A DNA stretch of 64,000 bases from Planctomycetota bacterium (GTDB lineage Bacteria > Planctomycetota > B15-G4 > JADJEK01), in NCBI GenBank assembly GCA_016709145.1, contig JADJEK010000005.1, positions 124,001 to 188,000 on the forward strand, read 5' to 3'. Shown here in pieces: positions 17,573 to 25,727 of the stretch. Positions within the stretch are counted from its first letter, which is position 1. Each line of letters starts with the position of its first letter. The notes beneath the pieces are model-generated. The model worked only from the letters and a program-made list of their open reading frames with translations. It searched no databases and was not told the origin of the DNA. A program made the position numbers and the translations under genes.

Positions 17573-18712
17573 TCACATCTGCCAGTTCACGAGCGGCAAC
17601 CACCGCGCCCACGACGGGTTGGTCTCGACGTGATTGATGAGTCCGATCTGGAAGCCCAATCCTTCGAGCGATTTCGCGCTGTTGAACAAACCGAGCGTCC
17701 AGCCGCGCTGCGTGACGTCGACGTCGTTGCAGGCCGACAGCGACAGACCGTTCTGGTGCTGTGCGTGCGTGTGGAGCAGCGCCGCGCAGATGCACGAGAT
17801 GTTGTCCGCTTCCGCGATGCCGAGCGTCAGCGCGATGCCGCGGATCGTGCCGCCCGGGCCGTCGCACGAATCGAACGCATCGCCGACCGCGCTCGCCGAC
17901 GCCGACAGGATGTTCATGTCCGGGCCCTCGCCGGGCTGGTCCTTGACCTGCTCCGAGCAGCCGGCGGAGATGCCGAGGCCCGCGAGCGTGATGCCCGTGA
18001 TCTCGTCCTGCGCAGCGACGCGATAACCGGCCAGCGAGACGCCAGTGACGTCGCCGCCGGACGTGACGCCGAGCAACGACGCGTTCGCGCCGGTCGCGTC
18101 GCCCTTCGCCGACATGCCGAGGCCGCCGATGTTCACGCCCGTCGCGTTGCCGCGTGCGGCCACGCCGAGCAGACCCGCCGTGGCTCCGGTCACGTCGCCG
18201 CCGGCCGCGGCGCCGAGCAACCCGAGATTCACGCCGGTGAGGTCTTCACCCGCGAGATTGCCGACGCCCGCGAGATGGACGCCGCTCAGGTCGTGGCTCG
18301 CGGTGTTCGTCAGCAGCGCGCCGCCGAGGCAGTCGATGTCGCCTTCCGACGTGTTCGCGATCGCGGCGAGATGCACGCCCGTGAGCTGCTTCTCGGCGGC
18401 ATTCGTGTACAGCGCCGCGGCGACGCCGCTGATGTCCGCGCCCTTGTTGCCGAGCAATCCGATCATCACGCCGTCGAGGTCGCCCTTCGGACTCGCGTCC
18501 GGCGGGCAGATCGACACGTTGACGCCGTTGACGTCCCCGAGATCGGAGTCGTGGAAGTTCAACCGCAGACCGTTCCAGTCCTGCGGGTTGCCGAGCGCGA
18601 TGCCGTTGCCGTCGTGGCCGAGCGCGACGTGACGATGGCCGGCGTCTTGGTCTTTGACCGCGAACACGCAGCCGGACAGCAGTGCGAGCAAAGGAAGCAT
18701 GGCGATACGCAT
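17573..18712 (-). CDS. Repeat lipoprotein, paralogue of the 16158 gene
   Basis: 379 aa. The lipobox is textbook (LALLSGC, cysteine at residue 15). The conserved entry motif GIALGNPQDWNGLRLNF is followed by about 12 tandem ~21-residue repeats (GVHLAGVGNLAGEDLTG, GVNLGLLGAAAGGDVTG). The C-terminus shares LINHVETNPSWARWLP and the remainder of the last exact segment with its neighbour. GGAGG lies 9 nt before the ATG at 18712. Ninety-five nucleotides separate its stop from the start of the downstream paralogue, so the two are probably co-transcribed after tandem duplication. The function is unknown; envelope location is likely. Confidence 0.85.
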   Translation of the reverse strand: MRIAMLPLLALLSGCVFAVKDQDAGHRHVALGHDGNGIALGNPQDWNGLRLNFHDSDLGDVNGVNVSICPPDASPKGDLDGVMIGLLGNKGADISGVAAALYTNAAEKQLTGVHLAAIANTSEGDIDCLGGALLTNTASHDLSGVHLAGVGNLAGEDLTGVNLGLLGAAAGGDVTGATAGLLGVAARGNATGVNIGGLGMSAKGDATGANASLLGVTSGGDVTGVSLAGYRVAAQDEITGITLAGLGISAGCSEQVKDQPGEGPDMNILSASASAVGDAFDSCDGPGGTIRGIALTLGIAEADNISCICAALLHTHAQHQNGLSLSACNDVDVTQRGWTLGLFNSAKSLEGLGFQIGLINHVETNPSWARWLPLVNWQM

Positions 18713-18991
18713 CGAGAGGATCCTCCGATGGAGACTTGGAATCGAGTTGGTTGGGACGCACGTGGACGGGCCGCCGTGCCGCGACGGGGCGACGAGGTCG
18801 CCGACGCGACTCGGGTCGCGCGCGAAGAGCTGGAATGAACCTCGCCTCGACGGATGGCTCAAAGCCATCGATCTCCTCGCCCACACGGAGCGAGAGCCTA
18901 GGAAGCGACGAGAAATCTCGTGCGAAGTTTTCGGCAGGATGGGGCATTCTCCGCGGATCGCGAGCTCCGCGTCCGCATCGAGGGCCCCGGC

Positions 18992-19702
18992 ATGACTTCC
19001 TTCGACGACGTCCAGGCGCTGACGTTCGATTGCTACGGCACGCTGATCGACTGGGAGACCGGCATCGCGGACGCGCTCGGTGCGTTGTTCGAGCGCCGTG
19101 GTCGCACCATCGACCGCGCCCGGTTGCTCGAGCGCTTCGCCGCTGTCGAGCACACGATCCAGGCCGGCGCCCCGGACCTCGCGTATCCGCGGATCCTCGA
19201 GCGCGTCGCGCACGTCGTGACGTCGTCGTTCGGAGTCGTGATCCGGCAAAGCGACGCCGAACGCTTCGGCGCCAGCGTCGGTGAGTGGCCGCCGTTCCCC
19301 GATACGCACGACGCGCTCGTCCGCCTGTCGTCGCGGTTCCGGCTCGTCGTGATCTCGAACGTCGACCGCGAGTCGTTCGCGCGCACGCGGCGTCGGCTGG
19401 ACGTCGCGTTCGACGCCGTGATCACCGCGCAGGACACGGGGTTCTGGAAGCCGGACCCGCGGATGTTCGAGTCCGCGTTCTCGCGATTGCGGGAGCGCGG
19501 CATCGTCTCCGAGCACACGCTGCACGTCGCGCAGAGCCTGTTCCACGACCACGTGCCGGCGCAGCACTTCGGGTTGCGCACGGCGTTCGTCGACCGCTAC
19601 GGCGGCTCGGGCGGCGCGACGCCGAGCCCGGCGACACCCGTCATGCCGACGCTCACGGTCCGCACGCTCGCCGAGTTGGCCGACCGGCTCGGATGCGCGT
19701 GA
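18992..19702 (+). CDS. HAD-superfamily hydrolase (haloacid dehalogenase type II-like)
   Basis: 236 aa. Motif I is FDCYGTLIDWE with nucleophile D13, motif II is VISNVD (serine), motif III is the lysine in GFWKPDPRMF. The DxYGT form rather than DxDGT, together with a cap domain between motifs I and II, fits 2-haloacid dehalogenase type II relatives, though the natural substrate may be a phosphate ester. The start at 18992 follows GAGGG 7 nt upstream. The 279-nt gap to the divergent lipoprotein gene must contain both promoters but shows no clear motif to me. It is a single cytoplasmic enzyme not obviously linked to its neighbours. Confidence 0.88.
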   Translation: MTSFDDVQALTFDCYGTLIDWETGIADALGALFERRGRTIDRARLLERFAAVEHTIQAGAPDLAYPRILERVAHVVTSSFGVVIRQSDAERFGASVGEWPPFPDTHDALVRLSSRFRLVVISNVDRESFARTRRRLDVAFDAVITAQDTGFWKPDPRMFESAFSRLRERGIVSEHTLHVAQSLFHDHVPAQHFGLRTAFVDRYGGSGGATPSPATPVMPTLTVRTLAELADRLGCA

Positions 19703-19751
19703 TTTTCCGAATGCACCCGTAACGCTGCGCGCCGTTGACGGAAGTCACGGC

Positions 19752-22700
19752 ATGCAGGACGACGAACTCCTCCGACGCTTCGTGATGTTCCGGGACCACG
19801 GCGACGCAGCAGCGCTGGCCGCGGTGTTCGACGCCCTCGCCGGCGACCTGTTCCGGCTGGCGCTGCATTGGACGCGACGCACCGCGGACGCCGAGGACGC
19901 GGTCGCCGAGACGTTCCTCGCCGCGATGACGCACGCCGGACGCTTCGATGCGTCGCGCCCGCTGCAGCCGTGGCTCGTCGGCATCCTCGCGCACCAGTCG
20001 AGACGCATCCGTGACGCGAGCGTGCGCGCTCGGACGCCGCTCGATCGCTGCGATCCCGAACCGAGCCGTCACCCGATCGACGACGCGTCGGATCGTGAGT
20101 GGGCCACGCTGACGCGCGACGCAGTCCTGCGGATGGCGCCACGCGATCGCCTGGTGCTCGAGCCGATCCTGTTCCGCGGCGCGTCGATCGGCGACGTCGC
20201 GCGCGCGCTGGACGCGAAGGCCGGCACCGTGCGCGTTCGACTGCATCGAGCGCTCGAGCGATTGCGCCGGCTGCTGCGCGGCGGTACCGCGGCGTTCGCG
20301 TTCGCGCCGAACCTCTTCCACGTACGGACGATCGTGTGGCGCGAAGGCGTGGCTCGCGGCGTGTTGTCCCCCGCCGCGGCGTCGGCGTGGAGTGCGGGGA
20401 TCGCAACCACTGGCGCGACCGGAGCGTGGTTCGCGATGCACGGCTCGAAGGTGGCGCTCGCAGCGACCCTCGTCGTGGCGATCGGTGCGCTGCGGCTGTG
20501 GACGCGCGGCGATCCACTCGCCGATCCGGTCCGCGTCAGGGCGACCGCGTCCGAACCGCTCGCGGCCGGCCACCGCAACGCATGGCCCGAAGCGGATCGA
20601 ACGGACGATTCGACCGTGACGATCCCCGAGCGTGTCGCTCAGGAGTCTCCGCCAAGCGCCCCGCAGCACGAGTTCGCGACGGTTCGCGTCGTCGATCGCG
20701 AGTCGCACGCGCCGGTGGCCGGCGCCGAAGTCGTCCTCGACGACGGGAACGCCCTCGAACGCTGGATCACGGACGACGACGGTGGGTGCTCGATCGAGCG
20801 CACCGAGCTCGCGCCGTCCGCCGTGGTCTGCGCGCGCGCCGGCGGGTTCGCCGACGAGGTCCGGCGCATCGACGACGAACTCCCTGCGACGATCGAACTG
20901 ACGCGCTCGTGCCGCATCACGGGAGTCGTCACGCGCCGCGACGGAACGCTCGAGCCGTTCGCGCACGTGGAGTTGTGGGTCGATTCGCGCCACACGTGCG
21001 AGCCACCGCGCGTCGTCGCCGATGCGCGAGGCGTGTTCACGCTCGAGGGCGTCGATCCGCGTCGGACGCCGACGGCGCGCGCGCGTTCGGCGGATGGCAT
21101 GCGGACCGGACTCGCGGTCGTCGTCGCCGAAGCGATCGCGGGCCAGCCGCTGACGATCGTCGTCGATCGCGGCGCCGACGTCGCGGTGCGCGTCGTCGAC
21201 GCGGAGCGCGGCACGCCGATTCCCGGAGCGATGGTGGTCTGCGGGATCCACGAACTCGTCGATCCCCCACCGCCGAGGAAGGTCGCGCTCGACGCGCTGC
21301 CGTACGGCGCGGCTCGAACGACGGCGCAAGACGGAGTCGCGCGGTTCGAGCAGGTCCCATTGCACGGCATCCACGTCGTCGCGGCGGCGAACGGCTACGC
21401 GCTCGGCAGCACGTTCCTCGTGCAGCGTCAGCCCGACGGCGTCGTCGACGTCGAACTCGCGCTGGTCGCCGAGAGCGCCGTCGCGGGAATCGTCGTCGAC
21501 GCGGACGACGTCCCCGTCCGCGGCGCGAGCATCGACGTCGCGTGGAACCCGATCGACATCCGCAGTACGGCGGTCCTGCCGTTCTTGCGCGGCCACGCGA
21601 CGATGCCCGAGATCCTGCGGTTCACGACGACGACCGACGCGCAGGGACACTTCCGCATCGGCTGTCTCGAGGCGGCACGCTTCGTTCGGGTCATTGCGCG
21701 CGACGTCACGACGGACGTCGGCGGTCACGTCGACACGCCACTCGCGGCGGGCGCCGTGCGCGACGATCTCGTCGTCCGACTCGAGCGGCGCGCGACGATC
21801 ACGGTTCGAGCGTTCGACGTCCGCGGCGATCCGATCCGATCCGCGCGCGTCGGCCGCCAGCGCGCGAACGAGCACGGAACGATCCACGTCGCGACCGTCT
21901 CTCGACCGCGGCGCGGCTTCGTCGTCGATGCGCCGGGTCACGTGAAGCGCCGGATCGCACGCGACGTCGAGGTGCGCGACGGCATGACGTTCGACGTCAC
22001 GCTCGAGTCCGCGATCACGCTGCGCGGCCGCATCGTCGACGACACCGCGGCAGCCGCACCCGACGTCGTCCTCGACGCCTCGTGGACCGACGGCGAAGGG
22101 GACGACGCGGCGACGGAGTTCGTCCAGAGCGGCTCGCGCCGCGACGGCACGTTCGAACTCGCGGGATTGCCGGCACGGCGCGTCCACGTCGCGCTGCGTT
22201 CGCCCGCGCATTCCGACCTCGAACTCGACGTCGACGTGTCGTCCGCGGCGAAATCCGACGTCGTGTGGACGATGCGCAGACGCGGCGCCGGGTCGCCTCC
22301 CGCTTCGGTCGAGGGCACGATCGTCGACAGGACGACCGGCGCGCTGCGCACGGACGCGAAGGCGATCCTCGTCCGCGTCGGCCAGTTGCCGGCGCTCGAC
22401 GCGGTCGGCGAGACGTACTCCACGGAAGCGGGACGATTCGCGTTCCGCGACGTGGCGCCGGGCACCGTCCGCGTGCTCGCGTTCGCGGACGGCGCGGCGT
22501 CCGAGCTTTCGCCGCCGTTGACGCTTGCGCCAGGGGCGCAGATCGAAGACATCGTCGTCGCGCTCGCGCCGGGCGTTGCGTGGAGCGGCTTCGTCGTCGA
22601 CGCCGCGCAGTCACCGTGCGTCGGCCTCGCGCTGCGGGCGACGCGCATCGTCGAGCGCGAGGACGAGCCCGCACTCGTCCGCGTCGCACGCAGCGGCAGT

Positions 22701-22889
22701 CGCGGCGAGGTGACGTTCGCGCACCTCGTGCCCGGGCGTTATCGCGTGACGCTCGAGCAGCGCGATCCGACCGACGGCGCGAGGTGGACGCTTCGTGCCG
22801 AGCAGGCGGGGTCCGGCGACACCTCGCCGCCGATCCCGCTCGGTGGCAACGCGGACGGGATCCTCGTCGTCGCGGTCGCACCCCCGTGA
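19752..22889 (+). CDS. ECF-type sigma-70 factor fused to TM segment and CarboxypepD_reg-like domains
   Basis: 1045 aa. Residues 5-85 are a sigma region 2 (AEDAVAETFLAAM is the typical DNA/core-binding helix) and 118-176 a region 4 helix-turn-helix (GDVARALDAKAGTVRVRLHRA is the recognition part). After a linker, residues 232-250 form one membrane segment. The remaining ~790 residues are a series of beta-sandwich repeats of carboxypeptidase regulatory type (VRVVDRESHAPVAGAEVVLD; AVAGIVVDADDVPVRGASI; TVRVLAFADG). With an N-in topology the sandwich part lies outside the cytoplasmic membrane while the sigma part is inside. Planctomycetal sigma factors with C-terminal extensions are known in general; this combination suggests a one-protein sensor released by proteolysis, which is inference. 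The frame is open throughout with no internal stop. Confidence 0.9.
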   Translation: MQDDELLRRFVMFRDHGDAAALAAVFDALAGDLFRLALHWTRRTADAEDAVAETFLAAMTHAGRFDASRPLQPWLVGILAHQSRRIRDASVRARTPLDRCDPEPSRHPIDDASDREWATLTRDAVLRMAPRDRLVLEPILFRGASIGDVARALDAKAGTVRVRLHRALERLRRLLRGGTAAFAFAPNLFHVRTIVWREGVARGVLSPAAASAWSAGIATTGATGAWFAMHGSKVALAATLVVAIGALRLWTRGDPLADPVRVRATASEPLAAGHRNAWPEADRTDDSTVTIPERVAQESPPSAPQHEFATVRVVDRESHAPVAGAEVVLDDGNALERWITDDDGGCSIERTELAPSAVVCARAGGFADEVRRIDDELPATIELTRSCRITGVVTRRDGTLEPFAHVELWVDSRHTCEPPRVVADARGVFTLEGVDPRRTPTARARSADGMRTGLAVVVAEAIAGQPLTIVVDRGADVAVRVVDAERGTPIPGAMVVCGIHELVDPPPPRKVALDALPYGAARTTAQDGVARFEQVPLHGIHVVAAANGYALGSTFLVQRQPDGVVDVELALVAESAVAGIVVDADDVPVRGASIDVAWNPIDIRSTAVLPFLRGHATMPEILRFTTTTDAQGHFRIGCLEAARFVRVIARDVTTDVGGHVDTPLAAGAVRDDLVVRLERRATITVRAFDVRGDPIRSARVGRQRANEHGTIHVATVSRPRRGFVVDAPGHVKRRIARDVEVRDGMTFDVTLESAITLRGRIVDDTAAAAPDVVLDASWTDGEGDDAATEFVQSGSRRDGTFELAGLPARRVHVALRSPAHSDLELDVDVSSAAKSDVVWTMRRRGAGSPPASVEGTIVDRTTGALRTDAKAILVRVGQLPALDAVGETYSTEAGRFAFRDVAPGTVRVLAFADGAASELSPPLTLAPGAQIEDIVVALAPGVAWSGFVVDAAQSPCVGLALRATRIVEREDEPALVRVARSGSRGEVTFAHLVPGRYRVTLEQRDPTDGARWTLRAEQAGSGDTSPPIPLGGNADGILVVAVAPP

Positions 22890-23025
22890 TCGTGGCCGAA
22901 TCGGGCAACGCGATCCACCTCGCGGTGCGGGACGCGCAAAGCGCTCGCGCCGCATTGCGCACGCGCCGCGCGGCTTGTACGAAGTGGCCCTCCGTCGTCC
23001 TCGTCGTATCGCGAGAGGCTCCTCC

Positions 23026-23880
23026 ATGCCCGATTCGATCCGCACCGTCCTCGTCCTCGGCGCAGGCACCATGGGCCACGGCATCGCGCACGTGTGTGCG
23101 CAGGCCGGTTGCCAGGTCCGCTTGTTCGACGTGAAGGACGAACTCGCGCAGGCCGGCATCGCGAAGATCCGCGGCAACCTCGACAAGGGCGTCGAGAAGG
23201 GCAAGGTCACGGCGGCCGACCGCGACCAGACGCTCGCGCGGCTCGCCGCGACGAGTGATCTCGCGGGAGCATCGAAAGACATCGACCTGTGCGTCGAGGC
23301 CGTGCCCGAGAGTCTCGAGCTGAAGGGCAAGGTGTTCTCGACGGTGCATCAGCACGCGCCGGCGCACGCGATCCTCGCGTCGAACACGTCGTCGCTGTCG
23401 CTGACCGCGTTGGCCGCGGCATCGGGCCGCCCCGCGCGCACGATCGGTCTGCACTTCTTCAATCCGGTCCACATCATGAAGCTGCTCGAGATCGTGCTCG
23501 CGGAGCAGACCGCGCCCGACGTGCTCGAGACGTGCCGCACGTTCGGCGAGGGCATCGGCAAGACCACGATCGTGGTCAAGGACTCGCCGGGCTTCGCGAC
23601 CAGTCGACTCGGACTCGTGATCGGTCTCGAAGCGATGCGCATGGTCGAGAGCGGCGTCGCATCGGCGGAGGACATCGACAAAGCGATGGAGCTCGGCTAC
23701 GGCCACCCGATGGGACCGCTGAAGCTCACGGACCTCGTCGGTCTCGACGTGCGCCTCGCGATCGCGGAGCACCTGCACAAGGAAGTCGGCGAGCAGTTCC
23801 GTCCGCCGGCACTCCTGCGTCGCCTCGTGCGCGCCGGCAAGCTCGGCAAGAAGACGGGCGAGGGCTTCTACCGCTGGTAG
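23026..23880 (+). CDS. 3-hydroxyacyl-CoA dehydrogenase family protein
   Basis: 284 aa, the normal length for a single-chain 3-hydroxybutyryl/hydroxyacyl-CoA dehydrogenase. The NAD-binding motif GAGTMGHGIAHV is at 12-23. The catalytic region includes ASNTSSLS and GLHFFNPVHIMKLLEIV (catalytic histidine). The C-terminal helical domain has SPGFATSRLGL and YGHPMGPLKLTDLVGLD. It would oxidise 3-hydroxyacyl-CoA made by the enoyl-CoA hydratases elsewhere in the window. AGAGG lies 7 nt before the ATG at 23026; an in-frame extension upstream to 22795 overlaps the sigma fusion gene and is rejected. Its TAG stop is followed after 8 nt by repeat element B1. Confidence 0.94.
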   Translation: MPDSIRTVLVLGAGTMGHGIAHVCAQAGCQVRLFDVKDELAQAGIAKIRGNLDKGVEKGKVTAADRDQTLARLAATSDLAGASKDIDLCVEAVPESLELKGKVFSTVHQHAPAHAILASNTSSLSLTALAAASGRPARTIGLHFFNPVHIMKLLEIVLAEQTAPDVLETCRTFGEGIGKTTIVVKDSPGFATSRLGLVIGLEAMRMVESGVASAEDIDKAMELGYGHPMGPLKLTDLVGLDVRLAIAEHLHKEVGEQFRPPALLRRLVRAGKLGKKTGEGFYRW

Positions 23881-23888
23881 GCGGGGTT

Positions 23889-24416
23889 GGCCTGTGCGGC
23901 CGGCACCATGGGGCCGCAGGGCGGCGGCCCCCTGGACCCCCGCGCCTTGGAGCGGCAGGGCTAACTCGAACGGCTGAAGGGACGAGACTTTGGCCCGCGC
24001 GACGGCCCCCTCGAAGCGCTTTTCCGCGTGCTGCCTAAGCTCACGGCCTGGGCGTTCTGCTCGACCCCCGCCTTCGGCGGGGGTCCCCTCCGGAAACGCC
24101 CTGGTGCCCGTCCTCCTACGGAATGCCGCGCGCGGGCGCGACGCGCGATGGCGAGGGGCCGTCGCGCGGATGACGCCGTTTGGTTTCGGGATCGGCAGGG
24201 GCTCGCCGCGTTTCTTGCTCGTGGGACGGCCCTGGTGCATTGGGGACTTCTTTTTGGGGATGCGGCCGGCGAGCGGCCGCTGCCTTCGTGGGGATTTCGC
24301 GGGCAGAGCCCGCGTTCTGTGTGAGTAAGCGGAGCCGTCGCGACCGTAGGTCGCGACGGACCGTGGGTTGGGTGCAGGCCGGCATCCGGGCCGGCATCCG
24401 GGCCTTCACCCGGGCT
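23889..24416 (+). repeat. Repeat element B1, hairpin-rich, after a stop codon
   Basis: First copy of family B; the second is 51367-52055 on the minus strand. Conserved blocks start with GCCTGTGCGGCCGG 9 nt after the HADH stop. A long-range stem pairs 23995-24013 with 24152-24169. Perfect hairpins lie at 24063-24085 (10-bp stem, loop TTC) and 24335-24359 (11-bp stem, loop GTA). The end holds 2-3 copies of a ~12-bp CGGGCCGGCATC-like unit (24376-24416), which is expanded to 14 copies in B2. A short open frame is shared between the copies but has no recognisable protein features. No T-run follows the hairpins. Confidence 0.82.
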
Positions 24417-24454
24417 GGGGACACATCGGGGACGGACACCGGGTCTGTCCCCCG
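24417..24454. repeat. GGGGAC/GTCCCC REP-like motif at the end of B1
   Basis: GGGGACACATCGGGGACGG followed by a GTCTGTCCCCC half: the same composite motif that ends the family A copies. It links the two repeat families physically. It lies 16 nt beyond the stop codon of the minus-strand membrane protein gene. Confidence 0.75.
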
Positions 24455-24470
24455 CTTCTGCATCGCTGCC

Positions 24471-25007
24471 TCAGGCCTGGCTGACGTGGATGAACCACCA
24501 CTGCGCACCCGCGTAGGCGAACCCGCCCCACGACCACGGCGAGCGGAGCACATTTGGCTTCGGCGCGTTGGGCTCGACTTGGAGACGCCTGTACTCGGGC
24601 GTGAAGAGGCGCTGCGCTCGCGTTCCGACGAACGGCAGCACGGCTGCCGCGATGACCACCGCTCCCACTGGACCAGTCGAGATCGCGAGCACGAGCGCGA
24701 TGAGCAACAGCGGAACCCGCGAGCCCGGCTCGAGTCGGTACACGAACGAACACGCGACCGCGAGCATCAGCGGCAGCGCCGTGAACGCGACGAGTGACAT
24801 CGGGTCGATGGCGTGTTCGGCTTTGGCGAGCTTGATCGGCATCGCGATCGCGAACGCGACGAGCACCGCGGCAATTCCGAGCGCCGCCGCCTTCGCATTC
24901 GCCTCGGCCACGAGATCGCGACGAACGTCTCGTTCCACAGTCCCCGACGCACGCGCCCGCAGCAACGCGATCATGGCGAGATCCCCGAGTTCCAAAACCG
25001 CCGGCAT
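24471..25007 (-). CDS. Small integral membrane protein, unknown function
   Basis: 178 aa from the ATG at 25007. An in-frame GTG at 25058 would add 17 residues and has a GAGG about 11 nt before it, so the start is uncertain. An amphipathic N-terminal segment (residues 1-40) precedes four predicted membrane helices (near AAALGIAAVLVAFAIAM, VAFTALPLMLAVACSFVY, VPLLLIALVLAI, GAVVIAAAVLPFVG). A final hydrophobic stretch is SWGGFAYAGAQWWFIHV. No family is recognised. It stands between repeat elements B1 and A2. Confidence 0.65.
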   Translation of the reverse strand: MPAVLELGDLAMIALLRARASGTVERDVRRDLVAEANAKAAALGIAAVLVAFAIAMPIKLAKAEHAIDPMSLVAFTALPLMLAVACSFVYRLEPGSRVPLLLIALVLAISTGPVGAVVIAAAVLPFVGTRAQRLFTPEYRRLQVEPNAPKPNVLRSPWSWGGFAYAGAQWWFIHVSQA

Positions 25008-25180
25008 TCTCCGCCCGACGCCCCGAGCGATCAACGTCCCACCGTCACCTGATCCCACGCAAACGGCAGATCCTCAAGCCTCGCGACAACCACCGATCGC
25101 AACTCGAGCCCTACCAACCACCCCGACCCGGACGCGATAGCCGCCGGCAATCCTGTCCGACCAGCCGGACGAAAACGCCG
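25008..25180. other. Intergenic spacer upstream of element A2
   Basis: It contains an 18-base exact match (25134-25151) to the arm of the perfect palindrome at 8178-8255, here as a single half-site without its inverted partner, followed by a short GTCCG/CGGAC inverted repeat. It must also hold the promoter of the membrane protein gene read leftwards. No gene was seen. Confidence 0.6.
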
Positions 25181-25727
25181 GGGGACACATCGGGGACAGA
25201 CGCGCCTCCGTCCCCGTCATGGCCTTCAATCGCCACCGCGGAGCGCGAAGCGCGACCCGAAGTTCTCCCTCGGGTTCAAGCTCGCCCGTCCTGGAAACCA
25301 CTCCGTCGCCAAGGGACGTCGAGAACGGGCTCTCGCCGCGGCCGCCCAGCAGCCCGCCGCAGCTGTGGCGATCCGCTGTACACGTCTCTTGAGTACGTCG
25401 CCTGGGGCGAGATCCACAGGGGTCGCGAATCACGCCATCGAGAAGCCACCCCTGCGGCTTTGGGCGGCCGCGGCGAGAGCCCGTTCTCGACGTCCCTTCG
25501 CGTCAAGTCTCACGCGCAACTCAAGGGCGCGGGGGTTTCCAAAGGGGGGCTTCGCTCGTTTGTGACGCCCCCCTCGTTCGACCGCGAGCGGTCGAACGAG
25601 GGGGCGCGGGGGGAACTTCGTTCCCCCCGCCTTGTGTGATGGGGCCCGGGGGCCTACGGCCCCCGGCTCGCCTCGACGCCCGAGCGGGCGTCGGGCCATG
25701 CGGCCCGAGCTCGCCATGCGGCCCGAG
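25181..25727 (-). repeat. Repeat element A2, abutting the sod stop codon
   Basis: Read on the minus strand, CTCGGGCC follows the TAG of the superoxide dismutase gene with no spacer. The first ~17 bases are duplicated once. The long-range stem is perfect: 25311-25347 pairs with 25462-25498 at all 37 positions. The conserved loop core (complement of GCGGATCGCCACAGC) is at 25362-25376. The GGGGAACGAAGTTCCCC hairpin is present, as in A1 and A3, while the 15-bp hairpin of A1 is partly broken here. The element ends with the GGGGAC/GTCCCC motif at 25181-25218. No coding capacity is supported. Confidence 0.85.

Noticed and set aside
18713..18991. A small gene in the gap between the lipoprotein and HAD genes
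   Set aside because: Short open frames are present but none has a ribosome site or plausible composition; it is more likely the divergent promoter region.
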